Source: Rhyacichthys aspro | Taxonomy: Eukaryota; Chordata; Actinopteri; Gobiiformes; Rhyacichthyidae | Length of the DNA stretch: 64,000 nucleotides | Direction: 5' to 3' | NCBI GenBank assembly: GCA_036850595.1 | Contig: CM072161.1 | Span: 17,441,812-17,505,811 of the forward strand | Shown here: in pieces, positions 13,101 to 25,200 of the stretch | Position numbering within the stretch: position 1 is the first letter of the stretch | Layout of the letters: every line of letters begins with the position of its first letter | Notes under the pieces: generated by a model | What the model was told of the DNA's origin: nothing | What the model saw: only the letters and a program-made list of their open reading frames with translations | Databases searched by the model: none | Program-made: the position numbers and the translations under genes

Positions 13101-14860
13101 ACTTCAGCTTTTATCTGCTGGGTTTCATATTAAATGCCATGAGACGGTTTTTATTTGTAACAATTTCCAATACTTAAAAGCTCTCACAACTATCTTTCAA
13201 CCCAAAATGGCCTCATCTCATTGGCGTAGTAAACGAATGTGACCTAAACGCTGTTGGTACTGTTTCAATGATGTTAATTATTTCCACACAGCAGCTGCAG
13301 AGGCGGGCTGAGCTGTTCATTTCTGCTTTCCACTCTGCTATTTCCTCATTAAGCGCAATTAGCAGTGAGGTGTTCATCCCGTAGCAACCCACGTTTGCAG
13401 ATTGTGTGGCACCGTCTACGTGACATTATGTGGTTGGCTTTCGTTTGCTCTTAAAGTTTTACCGCAATCAAAGAATGAATAATGAATGAACAATGAGCAA
13501 AAAAAGACAAAGAGGCTTTTAACAGAAGAGGATTAGGCCAAAATGCTGGAGACGTGAAACATACGGAGGCAGCGATAACGGGCCGCCAAGCGAGAGGGGC
13601 AGATTTGGGCGAGCGCTTGTCTCTTCAAATGTAAATTTTCTTCTGCTGTATGAATCTTTGATGAGCTGATGAACAGTGAGGCCCAACAAAGCATCAAATA
13701 TACATAACAACTGCAGGCACTGTGCCGCCGAGAAAAGGTGCAGGGCACAAAGGTATCGAACATCCTCATTTGTGCTTTGACCTCGAGTGGAAAGGACAGT
13801 GGTTCAGCGTGGGGTTGTTCAGACTCTGAGATGGTCAACCTGCTTGGGTTTATTGATTTAAACTTTTGTATTGAGAAAAATTCACACTACTTTGTTGAGG
13901 TTTTTAGGTTAAAGTTTGGACACAGATTTCTGTTCTATTTTTGAGCAAGAGAGTCCTGTGTGGTACAGCTGTAGCCATCAGCGAAAAGATAGACTTTAGA
14001 AACTCCGTTTTTAGTTTTGCCAGTTGTTGAAAACTTTTGAGAATGATTATGTTTTAATCATGAGCTGATTCTCAAGTGACCAAACATTGTATTGGAATAA
14101 CCCTTGAGTTTTTACAGACTGGTCAGGAAGTCAAAGGTTTGGAGTGGACTGGTCAGAAATCATGATTTATTGTTTTTCAGTGCTACACAAAAACATATTA
14201 TTCTTCTTTTGAGTTGGATTTCCAGGGGGAAGAACCAATGGATCACATTCAAAAGCCTCTCTTAAAGCCATCCTTTTTTAGATAAATGGTTGCAATGGGT
14301 CGTAAGTAGCGGTGCAGGGATCTCCTACAGATTGCCGTCAGCAAAATGAATGGGCTCAGCTGGCCAGACTATATTTCCTAAATGTAAACAAATGAATCAG
14401 ATTTATGTAAGGGAACATTCAAACACCAACCATTTCATGAAGCTATTTTTGTGACTGTAGACTTTTCGCCGCAGTTTTACTCAAACCCAGATAACATTTC
14501 AGCACATTTACTTTTCTCCTATAAATAATGACTCCCTCCTGAAGCACAACAGAACAACCTCTCCACACAACGCACGTACCTCAGCTTTAGTCTGTGTTCA
14601 CGAGACAGCAGCTGAATGCCTAACACTTTCCATCCGTCATACTCTTCAGCAGCGTTTGAGCTCGATACCTGCAGGGACCGGCTTTGTGTGCAGTCTGAAG
14701 TTTGAGCCGTGCACCGAGGGGAGGTTTCTGAAAGACTTTTAGTCATTTTTATTTTAAACCCTGGGCTGAGACATGTTTTTTCATGATAAGGTTCTGCATT
14801 GGATGCCCATTACCTACTTTTCACTGCAGAAATATCCACTCATATACAGAACTATTATTA
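13101..14860. other. Gene-free stretch
   Basis: No gene or transposon recognised. The part at 13300-13400 and the moderately CpG-containing part at 13540-13740 are unique and could be conserved noncoding DNA; this is not testable from one sequence. Confidence 0.45.
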
Positions 14861-14861
14861 T

Positions 14862-14990
14862 TTGCCTAAAAATACCTGTTGGCTTTGCAACGCAATTCAG
14901 TCTGGAGTTCCCCAAGGAGCCATACTAGCCCCAATCATATTTTCATTAATGTTATATTTAAAGCTTTTTAAAAGGCTACTGTATGGAAAT
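14862..14990 (+). mobile_element. LINE reverse-transcriptase fragment
   Basis: In one plus frame (14901-14960) the translation SGVPQGAILAPIIFSLMLYL matches the conserved reverse-transcriptase motif SGVPQG(S/A)xLxPxxF of non-LTR retrotransposons, just before the position of the catalytic YADD block. The catalytic block itself is not found downstream, where the frame stops at 15000 and the sequence becomes AT-rich. It is a small dead fragment; CR1/L2/Rex-type LINEs are likeliest, but clade cannot be set from 20 residues. Confidence 0.7.
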
Positions 14991-15000
14991 AAGCCTTAAT

Positions 15001-16540
15001 TAATCTTTCTACTGAACCAAAAAACTCTTTTATTTACTCAAAAAATATTGTTGAAATGGTATCTCAGATAAACTTTTACTTTGGCAAAAATGTGATGTTA
15101 TTTGAGGCCACGTTACACATACATGGATAATGTTCATAAACTGGTATTATATCCTTTCATTTATGCATCTTCTACCTCTTAGTCCCGTTCGGTGTCTATC
15201 ACAACAGCTTTTGGCCTGAAGCACGAAAGCACTCAAAATGAGTTCTCCAGACACAAGATGACGTAAACACTGCCAGAAACAACAGAAGAACATTTCTATC
15301 ATGTGCAGTGAGGTTTTGTTTTGGCAGAAATCCATCTGTAAGTATCATGAGTGCTAAATCAAAAAGTAAAAAGCTATTTTTTCATGTTGGACAGGTATTG
15401 AGGTGGTGAAGATTCTCTCATGAACATGTCATTAGTCTTAATAGAGCCAAGCGAACACATTAAACCCAGTTCACTGCTGCTGTGGATGTTGTTGTCGCTG
15501 TTACCATGGAAACACACATTAACAGCCATGACATTAACGGTGATATTTAAGGTTTTGTTCATCTACAAGTCTCTGCTGTATTTGGAGTTTTTAAAAATCT
15601 TCACTTTGGAAGGCTTACTGCAGACTGAATACCTTTTACAAAATGATATGTGTATCAAGGGTAACAAATAGTGCACATTTTAATGGAGTATTAATAATTC
15701 AAAAAATATTCTTGGTCGCTCTTTCTCTTTTGTGCCTCTTTTTAGCAACAAAAAACAACTCTCACAATTCAAGTTACAACTTCAATTTTAAATTAACAGT
15801 ACAAAAAGAAAGATATAATGTATAGTACTTATTTTGTTCTAAGGTCGGCAGCCATATTGACATGTGAAGGTCGAAGACAGTAATATAGGACAATACAATA
15901 GCTTTAATGTATGTTTGACAATAGAAAGCCCTTGTATTTGAGAGACATGCCTCACCCAGAAGGATTGCTCTTGTCTCAGAGCCTTGAGGTTTACTTTAGG
16001 GCCGAGAACCAATTAACCCACCTGGTCCTCTGGGCTCGGGCTGCCAGCCACGTAATAGTCCTGAGCTCCCAGTGCAATGGGAGATGAGGCCTGATGGGAA
16101 TCACGCAGGACAAAAACCGGAGGACGCTGGGATTTGCCTCCGTTGTCCTTTTTATCATGCTTAGACTATTTATCATAAGGACAGAGAAATGTAAAATGGT
16201 GATGTTTGCAGCTTTTAAGTGATTGAAATGTTTGGATTTGTAATAGAAACTAAACAAGCTCTGTCTAATCCGTTTGAATCAAAGTCAAGCAACAAATTAT
16301 AGTCAGGAAGTGAACTAAATGCAGCTCATTGAGGGAAAAACACAAAACAAATGTGCATCTAAATGTGGAAAAAATACAGGGCACAAAGGTGGTCAAATAA
16401 TAAATAAAATCAAACTAATCAGCAAAGAATGGAGACATTTGCATTAAACACTTAATATTAAATCTTACCTTTAATCAGTTGTAGCCCCTTCTCGAGTGTC
16501 ATCTAGATTTGAGAGATTTCATTTTAAATGTATGACAGAC
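15001..16540. other. Gene-free stretch
   Basis: No recognisable gene. It includes a near-match to an RFX X-box (15500-15513, GTTACCATGGAAAC) and a unique non-simple part at about 15990-16160. Nothing else stands out. Confidence 0.45.
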
Positions 16541-17820
16541 ACATTCAAGATTTGTACATGTGGTTGACCAATCACAAGCAGCTTCTTTGTTCTCCTAGGA
16601 ATATAATAGGACTTTTTTAACAAAATTGAATTTGCATATTAACTGCATATTTTCCATAAAGTTTTTTTTTTTTTTTTGCCTTTTTAGCCTTTGTTTGATA
16701 GAGACATAGAGACAGAGGCATTGAACCTACGTCACTTGAGTAAATGGGATGTGGTCAGAAAACTTGCACAGGGTTAAATCTTCTTATAGAAACGTGACCA
16801 ATCACACTTCGTGCATCGAGAAGGACTCTAAACTAACAAGTATACCTTTTATACCAATCGTCCCATGATCAGTTCTGCTGTGTCTGCATGGTTTATCTCA
16901 AACAAGCTCCATACTTCAAACTTTACTCGTCTCATTGCAGCAAATCAAGTCCAATCCCGTCTAACGAGAGAAACACTACGAACAGGCCTCTTCGATGAAA
17001 ACTGACGGGAAAAACTAACGCAGAGTAATTAGGCCAAAGGAGAATCACAGCAATAGAAAAGTAATCATCTGTGCTTGGGAGCGGGAAATCGATTGGGCGA
17101 GACGAGTGGGAATAAGGAAAGAGCCACATGATGAAATTTTGGAGAAAAGAGGCAGAACAATATGATTTATCGGCCGAAGAGTGAGGTTTTGGGAGGACAG
17201 AGGCGACTGACAAATAGTCTTAGAGATCAGAGGAATCCTATTTGAATGACTCTCAGTTTCCTCCTAAATCTTTGCTTTAGTCACATTACTTTCTGCTTTT
17301 TCAACCTTAAAAGTGGAGGATTTGTTCCAGAAAGTTTTTAATGGTAAACATTTAGGGCCACATTTACAGAGCTGCACTTTTATGAGGCTTTAATTTGTGA
17401 TCGAGTGGCCGTGAGAGGCCTGTTGATATTTACTAAAACTGCAGGGTTTAGCTCATTTCAATACTGCTATGACACACTAGTGACAACTGCACTGTTGATT
17501 TCATGCTTGCCTCATAGGATGCAAAATAAGCCAAATGAGACCTACCCCAGGGTTGACTGTTATTATTGAAATATACAGCATTTAAGATGGCCTTCACTGA
17601 TATTTTATTCATTTTCACATATTTATGTATTTTATCGAGCAAAACATACAAATGGGGATATTTACAATGAAAACTACATTTTGTTGCTAAACTAGGACAA
17701 GGTTGACACTACTTCAGGCCTTGATTGTATAAATAACATAAACATGGAGTGGGAACATTGTTTTCTGACTCCACTCTCGTCCTCTTTGACTCTGTCCATT
17801 GAACACATTGCAATAAAGTC
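16541..17820. other. Gene-free stretch with a T16 tract
   Basis: A run of 16 T lies at 16662-16677. GACCAATCAC words at about 16566 and 16796 recall family Q but do not extend into a convincing copy. The block 16920-17200 is unique and moderately CpG-containing. No exon was recognised. Confidence 0.45.
16662..16677. repeat. T16 tract
   Basis: Sixteen consecutive T. No recognisable retroposon on the A side. Confidence 0.95.
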
Positions 17821-18000
17821 CAGACACAGTAATTACAACCTGTCGACGGATCACGCAAAGCCGCCCGACTCAACGCCTTGTGCTTTTAAGCTGTTTATTT
17901 TCACCCCGCGGCAAACGAGACACTTTGTGCTAAATCGACCGGCGCCGCTGTCAAGGTTTAATTTTGTCAACTCAAACCCACGCGGCACATCCAACGAGGC
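17821..18000. promoter_or_regulatory. CpG-retaining block, candidate regulatory element
   Basis: By my count 16 CpG in 180 bp, set in CpG-poor DNA. It contains CAGTAATTACAA (homeodomain-type core) and a GC-rich core near 17940. No repeat or coding signal explains it. Regulatory role is inference. Confidence 0.3.
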
Positions 18001-19095
18001 TCTCCGCTGCAGCTGTACCTGAAGAACAAACCTGGCTCTGACAGATGTTTTCAGACTAATGGCAGATTAAATGTATTTCTGTGAGACGTGATTGTACATT
18101 TGACTAATGCTCATGTCGCGCTGGGGAAATGAGGACTGTGGGAAACTAATTACATTTCAAACCTGTTATAGTGGATTTTTTTGAAGAGTTAAATATTCAT
18201 AGTGTTAAGATACTACACAGAAATATATAATAACTTCACCTTCATTAATTTGGGTCCACCTTGATGTTTGTTCCTTAATTGTCAGCTTCATAAATAAACA
18301 CAATTCTTCTGAAGGGTAATTAAAAGAGTTAGTGCTCTCGTGATTGTCAGTTTTTGCAGTAATTGTTGCATTTGTGGCTAATGGAGCGAGTGCATTTAAT
18401 GAAATGATTACAAAAAGCCAGTGATTTCAAACCTAACTCTCATAAATATTGGCTAAACAGCTGTCATTAAAAACAGTAGTGTGAGTACAGTTTGGTGTCT
18501 GCCTGTGCTACTGTGGGTTCTCTCTGGGCTTAGGGCTGTATTAGAGGACAATATTAGATCTGGATCATTTAGAAAGATCACTATATTGCTGTACAGTGCA
18601 TTTCTATTTGGTGAGGTTCTGTGCTCAGACAAAGGTCCTGCCAGTTTGTATCGTATTTGTCGGCCTGTGTCATGCTCTGACTGAGCTACAGATTAAACCA
18701 GTCACAGTGAAGTGTGTCACAGCGACTCTTGGACCGACCGCTGTCTGATACAGGTTCTACTCTGACAGCTCTCCCACATTGGGTTTTCATTAAGATGAAA
18801 GAATGAAATAAATGAACTGACGTAATTAAGACCATCACAGTGCAGTGTTCATTAAATCATTACATTTGTCTGCAGTGATGCTCCTGAAGTGAACACAACT
18901 CAAACTGTTGCTAAATAAAACTAAACTCATGCTCCGATGTTTAATTCTCAGTTTGAGGACACAGTTCTGTGTGAGACCCTCTAAAGCTGGTCTAAAGCGA
19001 GAGAAATGAGTGTAAAACTTCTGTGATGACTGCTTTCTTACCTGAATTAAACTAACAGACTTTCATTTGATGAATTTATGCCAAACCCATAGAGC
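18001..19095. other. Gene-free stretch
   Basis: Unique AT-rich sequence; no exon or transposon recognised. Several TTAATT-rich parts (18120-18450) are non-simple and could be conserved noncoding DNA. Confidence 0.4.
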
Positions 19096-19097
19096 AC

Positions 19098-19180
19098 ACA
19101 TGTCAAACTCAAGGCCCGGGGGCCAAATGCCTTTGTTATGTTTTATGTGGCTCTTCAGTATATTTTGACATATTTTTTTT
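19098..19180 (+). mobile_element. hAT-like DNA-transposon terminus (remnant)
   Basis: The segment TGTCAAACTCAAGGCCCGGG followed by GGCCAAATGC and a TTTTATGTGGCTC phrase matches, from memory, the end of a non-autonomous DNA transposon group (hAT-like) common in vertebrates. The word TGTCAAACTCAA recurs at 19494-19505 in the same orientation. No transposase remains. Confidence 0.5.
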
Positions 19181-19367
19181 ACTAGATTTTAACTGGATTT
19201 GAACAGGTTTTAGGTGGATTAGATTTTTGCTACAAAGATAAATAAAAACCTGTTCAAACTCAATAAAAACCTGTTAAATTCAAACTAAACCTTGTTCAAA
19301 TCCATCTCAAACCTGTTTAAGTTTCACTAAAATCTGTTAAAATCCATCTAAAACCTGTTTAGATCCA
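19180..19367. repeat. Degenerate tandem array of about 20-22 bp units
   Basis: Variants of AAACCTGTTCAAATCCATCT recur about eight times: AAACCTGTTCAAACTCAAT, AAACCTGTTAAATTCAAACT, AACCTTGTTCAAATCCATCT, AAACCTGTTTAAGTTTCACT, AAATCTGTTAAAATCCATCT, AAACCTGTTTAGATCCAACT. The first units, at 19180-19220, appear in inverted form (GGATTTGAACAGGTTTT). Units vary, with no fixed spacer, so it is a minisatellite-like array and not CRISPR. Confidence 0.75.
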
Positions 19368-19628
19368 ACTGAAAATAGTTTCCATAAAATGAGGCAATTA
19401 ATCCTGAAGAAAACTTTAATAAAATAAAATGTCACCATTTATGTCACCATTTCCTTATGAACATTAACCACTGCATTTGTTCCATGGCAGTGGTGTCAAA
19501 CTCAAAATGGTGAGGGGCCGCAATTGTTCATAAGAATACTTTCAGGGGCCATAAATGGTGACATTTTATTTTATTTTATTAGTTTTCTTCAGGATTAATT
19601 GCCTCATTTTATGGAAACTATTTTCAGT
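19368..19628. repeat. Large foldback: two near-identical inverted arms
   Basis: The arm at 19368-19443 and the reverse complement of 19550-19628 agree almost perfectly over about 76-79 bp; the only clear difference is a 3-bp length change in the AATAA(A) run. A further 10-bp pair (CTTATGAACA at 19454-19463, its complement at 19525-19534) lies inside the loop. The loop also holds a second TGTCAAACTCAA terminus (19494-19505). The high identity suggests a recent duplication-inversion or a snap-back mobile element. Confidence 0.85.
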
Positions 19629-19639
19629 AGAATTTGTTG

Positions 19640-21300
19640 CATAGCACACTGCCTCTAATAAATGTCTGATTGGTTTCATTAGTAAAAATATGACTTAACA
19701 AAGCAAATTCATGTGTTTTAAAATATTTACTGTGTGCTTTAAAAGCAAAAAGTTATTGAATATCCGTGTCAGTGTTAAGTAGGTTTAACAGAGTGTCCCT
19801 TTAGCTGCAGTAAACTTAAAATGAGTTTAATTTCAAGGAGCCAGTGTTGCATTGCGGTCTAAAACACTGAGACTCATAGATATGTTTCCTCTTTGAAAAA
19901 CGAGCTGTATTCCCCACAGAGTCTAATAACGATAACATATACTGTTACATAAAAACCATGATGAGGTCTTTGGTTACTGGACACTTTTATGACCGTTTTG
20001 ATGCCTGACTTCATTAGAAAGCGGAGAAAAAGACTTTGAAGAGCCTTATCTTGGGCAGCAGACGCTCTATCGTACGACGTGCACAAAAAGAAGGGGAAGA
20101 AATGAAAGAGGCTGCAATGAGAGGATACCGAGCGCTTGGTGGAAAAACAGAATGCAGAGGCCGGATGCAGAGTTCACACAGATAGAAGATGTAAGACAAG
20201 AACAAACATGAAAAAGATCAGAAACATATAACGTATAAATCCTTTTTTTATGGCTTTTTTTTTTTCCAACAGCAGCAGGTACAGCTGGTTCAAAACACAA
20301 ATACAGGTGTGAAGGAAAGTTAAAGGGATAGCGCAGTAGTTTGTAAATGTGATTCTGTGAGCTTCTTGTGGATATTTACAGTCTGAACTTAAACTAAAGG
20401 GTCAAAACTCAAACTACATCAGCCTTAGAGGGTCCACGCTCAAACGGTCTGCTCTAAGAACTCATAAATAGTTATTTTTGTTTGTTTGGTTCGTTGTTTT
20501 TACACTACAAGTCCTAAGCCGTTTTACCTTTGGCCTTTGGTTCCATCAGAGTTGAACATTTCCAAAAGATGAAGCTGCTGTCTCTTTATTGAACGACTGA
20601 AACAAAAAGAAAGAAAAACACTAAATTGAATTGAATGTTATTTTAAATGATGCATGTCTTATTCTTATCATAAAACAGTCAATGAAAATATTATTAGCAC
20701 TAGCTGTTTCTGGTTTTAAACAGAGTCAGTCTCATTTACCTCTCACTTGTTGAAATAAAACATTACATTTATTTCCCTAAACTGTGGGAAAAAAATTAGG
20801 AAATGTTGCATCTCTTTAAATTTAATGCTCAGAAACCTGGAAGTAAACCAGTAAAAGTCTAATATTTACTGAACCTCCAGCTTCTCATCACCGCACTCCA
20901 GGATTTATGAACTTCTTTACTTTAATTATTGGACATTTATCCAGGTTTTGAAAGTCTGGTCCAAACATGATCGATATCTGATTCTGAACCCAACATTTGT
21001 GCGCCTACGTGACGAGAGGATTGTGAACAGCACTGATTGACGGCTCGGTGCCAACATAATTGTGGCAACAGTAACCAGGTTAGCTTAGCTTCACAAAGGC
21101 AGATTAATGGGAAAAATATCGCAAAGAATCACCTCTACTCATTATTGCTCTGTGGAAAGAGAGAAACCTTTTTTATTTTTTAACAACGTGGTTCAAGGCT
21201 CGATGCAGCAGATACAGCAGCGAGCCTGGTTTTAATGGTTTTGTGTGTTTTGAGGCCGAGTCCATTCATCATTGCTGTGTTTTGCGTGAAGACCAGGATT
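19640..21300. other. Gene-free stretch
   Basis: No recognised exon or transposon. The block 19990-20170 is unique, with frames on the minus strand that resemble no known protein. The phrase GTTAAAGGGATAGCGCAG (about 20320) resembles a word frequent in fish SINEs, but nothing else around it supports one. Confidence 0.4.
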
Positions 21301-21480
21301 CAAATAGACCGAGGAACAGACCGAGCGATGCCCCGTGGATAGCGGATGCCAATCTCCGGTGTTAACGAAGCGCCGGCGTGTGATGTCTGGCGACTACGGG
21401 CTAATGATGAGGCTTCGTTAGGTGGAGAAATGCTGCGGCAGATACAGGAAAAGCACGAGTGAGGGGAGAGCGAGCGTTAA
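21301..21480. promoter_or_regulatory. CpG-retaining block, candidate regulatory element
   Basis: By my count 17 CpG in 180 bp, concentrated at 21330-21400 (AACGAAGCGCCGGCG). The flanks are CpG-poor. No repeat or exon explains it; the overlapping frames at 21418-21678 on both strands look like chance. Confidence 0.35.
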
Positions 21481-23900
21481 TAAACCTGGCTTTTCTGAAG
21501 TCCGCCAGGCGCTCGCTGTAATGCTAAGAGATGAGATGATAGGAAGCCAGAGAAGGGTTTGCCTGCCAACACATACATTTAAAAAGGTCATAAACGCTGC
21601 GGTAAAAAACTGGGCCTGTTCCTCTCCATCATTAGTAACTTCCTGACATTTCGCCAACTCAACAATGTTTTTAATCATAAGCTAAAAATGTGAATATGCC
21701 AGACTAGCTGTTAACCCTTTCGACCTGACTGTAAAAACTGTTTGTGGGAGAGGCAAACTTTATTATTTCGAAATGTTAAGAGAAAGAGTGTTGAAGGATG
21801 CTTCTGATATGTTCTTCAAGATAATCTGAAAAAAACAAACAAAAACCCCAAAAAAACAGCAAATTATCCAAGGTTTTTTTTGTTTGTTTTTGTTGTTGTT
21901 GTTAATATTGCATCCAGACCTTTTTGTCATTAAATACTTTTGCACAGTTGTGTGAAAAGCTTGTGTGTCTTGAATCTGATGCATATGGAAACAGTCATTG
22001 GAAATCTTTAAGTACACTTTTCTCCATGTTTTATTCCATTATGTTCATATTTTAGGTTCATTTTCCATCTACCTGTAGTTTTCTTTAATTAGCCGACCAG
22101 GAAATGGGCTGTAACTCCTTTCTCAGGGGGAAACTTATTAAAATATAATAATCTACTCTCTTCATTTTCCTCTTTTCCCCTGCGGTGCTTTGTCTTCCTT
22201 CACAGGTGATGAGTGATTACTTTAAGAAGACTGATAATGACAACCTTAAGAGTGACCCTATTAAGAAAACGCCTATTTAACACATATGCGCATATAGATA
22301 TTCATAACCCAGCTGTGAATCTCAGGAGGATGGCTTTGTCTGAAAACCGACGCAATTATCCTGAAAAGATGATAATCAGCTTTTTCTCAAAACAAAGTCG
22401 TTATATCTTTCCGCGAGGCTATGGCGTTAAAAAATAAAAAGGTCGGCGTGTAATTGCTTTGTAAACACTCAGCGACAGGCTTGCATTAAAGGGTAATTAT
22501 GAAAGAATTGGGCATTGTGGGAGAGCGCTCTGTCGCAGCGGATTCAAATGGTGTATTATTATGAAACTCCTGTGGCACAATACATCTGTAAAACCCCAGA
22601 CAGCAACAATGTGAATTTGCAGGAATGAAAAGTCTGAACACAAAACACTCTGTCTGGCCAAAAAAATAAATCACCAACTGGATTTAACTGAACAAATAGG
22701 AAGGAGCCCTGCGTCAGATAATTACTGCGGTGATTAATATGTTTCTTGATTAACCAGGTTGGAAGAAGTGTCCCGTGGTCGTGGAATAGATGTTTCCACA
22801 TTTTTTCCAATTTAATTACGGGCCTGAATCATGAACTCCAGTCAGAGCGTTCTGCTGTGATCGGCCGAGAGCTACACACTTAAAAACTTCTCATCCACTT
22901 TTTAGTAAAAAGAAACTAAAGGGAACTCAGGATTTTTTTTTCAAGAAATCCTGCAATGTATGTCTTTAATGTTATATACAGAGAGAGTAGATATTATAAT
23001 GTAGTGTGAAAAAAAAACAATCCAGTCAACTTTCTCACTTCAAAAATGTCCTTTTCCTGGTCTTACTCTGTCTTGTCTCTGTCTCAAACAAGAACACAAA
23101 GTTTATTTGACAACATTCTTATGATTGAATGAAAACGTATATATCATATTCAATTGAAAAATCTTGCTGTAACTTCACCAAATCCTAACCCCCTCCACGA
23201 TCCTGGCATTGGTCAAAAACTGGACTTGGACGGTTTTGGAGCAGTCCGACTGAGTTCCTAAACGTCTTGCTGACGTCTTGATCTCGATATGCTCTGGTCT
23301 CGGACTTACATCTCGGTTAATGCAGACTGTACGAAGGTGAATTTGCACGACCGTGTGACCGCAGGAGTGAGGAGGGTCTCAGTGTTGAAGCTCTGAGCGG
23401 ATAATGCTAAATAGTAAACAGACAATAACCCACCTGCTCAGAAAACTCAACAGAGAGAAAATGCCACTGTTTTTTCCGGAGAGCTGTGAGACAACAAACC
23501 CCTCTCATCACGTCCAGCTCTAAACAGCTGATTTTTGGAGTTTTAAACTTTTACGCTCGACCTGCACCGTTGAGACTCTCCGTTTCTGTTTCTAAAAGCG
23601 TCTGAACGAGTTACTCCTCTGCTGCCTGCTCTCTGCCTCGGGCTCTGTACCGTTCTAAAAGAAAAGCTAAACACCGCTCCTTCAGCTTCTACATTTATTG
23701 ATTTATCTCCGGTGCTTTTCACTTCCCCGACTCTTGACGTGTTACCAAAGTGAGCTACAAAAATGTTAATGACTATAACGTGCATATTTCCCCTCTTTTC
23801 TGACACATAAATTTACTCTATCCCCCACTTTCTTCGGCTGCCAGCGCTTAAAAACGCTCCTGCTGAACAAATGAATGATATCTATGACAGCGCGGCTCCA
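21481..23900. other. Gene-free stretch
   Basis: A low-complexity imperfect hairpin of A-rich and T-rich arms lies at about 21829-21892. The part at 22130-22530 is unique. The part at 23190-23310 is rich in GTCTTG/GGTCTC words that resemble an old repeat. No exon recognised. Confidence 0.4.
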
Positions 23901-23916
23901 ATTCACCATGTTTTTA

Positions 23917-24021
23917 CTGTGCCCTCCAGAATTATTGGTGGCCCTGGTGCAGATTAGCTCATTACTTTTTACAGCTCTCTGGCTCGTCTTCACTGGGGGT
24001 GCCAATAATTCTGGAGGGCAG
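23917..24021. mobile_element. Mini MITE (Tc1/mariner-like) with TA target duplication
   Basis: A 105-bp element lies between TA dinucleotides (23915-23916 and 24022-24023). The ends are inverted repeats sharing CCCTCCAGAATTATTGG, extending as a weaker match (GGTGGCCCTGGTG against GGCACCCCCAGTG) for about 32 bp. The left end carries 2 extra bases (CTGTG against CTG). There is no coding capacity, so it was mobilised in trans by a Tc1/mariner-type transposase. Because the ends are palindromic, frames on both strands encode the same short CPPELL peptide, which is an artefact. Confidence 0.88.
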
Positions 24022-24023
24022 TA

Positions 24024-24930
24024 TATATCTTCCTCCCACGACTCTCTCATCCGCTCTCCACGCGTTGCCTTATCAGACTTTTAGACTCTTGAATTATGCA
24101 TGAGTTTCTTTCTGGTAGCAGGAAATTAGAGTTCAAAAATGAGCAAACAACAGGGATTTGATTATCTCGGCTGGGTTTTTGCTCTGCCGGCTACATTTCA
24201 TCTGTTCTGGCAGCGACGGGCTTTAACTATCCACCGGACAGATCGGGAGTTTGATTTGTACGCCGCAGTTACAGCCACATTAAGTTTTAATAAAAAGAAG
24301 ACAGAAGGAAGGACATGAGCGATTTTATGTTCACGTCATTAAATATAAACGGCTTTGTTTGTCTGTGCGTTCAAGTCAGCGCTGTGTATTTTCTACGCAG
24401 GCAGTTAAATTAAAAAGCATTGAAAACCATTTAAAAAAAATGTATTGCGACTATTACACAGTCTACCTGAAAAGGGTTTATAGTGTTTATTGTTTGTTTT
24501 ATTGGTTTATTTTATTTACACACACTTTGAGAGCACAAAAGTCTTAGAAGCATTGATCTGATTGTTGTATCAAGCATTTTTACATATGTTGTCAAATTAA
24601 GGTAACATATACTAAATTTAAATAAATTCTGACCAAAAAATGTCTAAAGGAAGGATATTTTGAAAAAGGTGATTGATTAAGACTAGACCATTTAAATTAT
24701 GGTGATATTTGATTTATACATTAGACATAAACAGATACAAATATACACAGAATAACAATTAATAAACTTAGACAAGACAATTGACAATTTGTAGACAATT
24801 GCAGAGATCAATGAATATACTTTTGTCTTTGAGCACAAGAATATCCTTGACCATTCTCTGCTTTTAATGTTTATCTGAGGGACTTATGGGGCACATCATT
24901 TCATATTTAAAAAGTTATCGTCTCGTTGGC
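24024..24930. other. Gene-free stretch
   Basis: AT-rich, no recognisable exon. The right part may include further decayed LINE sequence leading into the element at 24931, but no motif supports that. Confidence 0.4.
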
Positions 24931-25200
24931 TTGTCTGGATGACAAATTTTGAAAGACACTACCTATTCTGTCCACAGGGAGGTGTTACACAACCTAAAAA
25001 GCTGGACTAATAGACTTTAAAGCAGTTTTTATCCATTGGCCATCAGAACCATAAATGCTGCTGATCATTCATTCCTTTGCACTTAGTAGAGTTTTTATAC
25101 TTTTAAATATTGTAGTCCTCAGTAATGTCTGTGTGATTGGTTGTTTTTAAGTTTTTTGCACTGATCAGACTTGCACTACTAATTTTGTTGCACTGCTAAA
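24931..25200 (+). mobile_element. LINE 3' end: C-terminus of ORF2 and 3' UTR remnant
   Basis: In the plus frame from 25000, translation gives SWTNRL, a stop, then SSFYPLAIRTINAA (25021-25062). This matches the C-terminal pattern TxRxxxSFxPxAIxxxN found at the end of many fish LINE polyproteins. The TAA at 25018-25020 interrupts it. Downstream, short GCACTT/TTGCACTG phrases (25079, 25157, 25190) resemble LINE 3' UTR. There is no upstream reverse transcriptase, consistent with 5' truncation at insertion. Confidence 0.65.

Noticed and set aside
16541..16870. Fourth copy of repeat family Q
   Set aside because: Only short words (GACCAATCAC, CTTCTTTGTT) agree and they are not in the right order.
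19180..19367. CRISPR-like array
   Set aside because: Units are degenerate, contiguous and partly inverted, with no constant repeat and unique spacer pattern, and the DNA is vertebrate.
23766..24084. Frames on both strands sharing the peptide CPPELL
   Set aside because: The likeness is produced by the inverted ends of the MITE at 23917-24021, not by coding.
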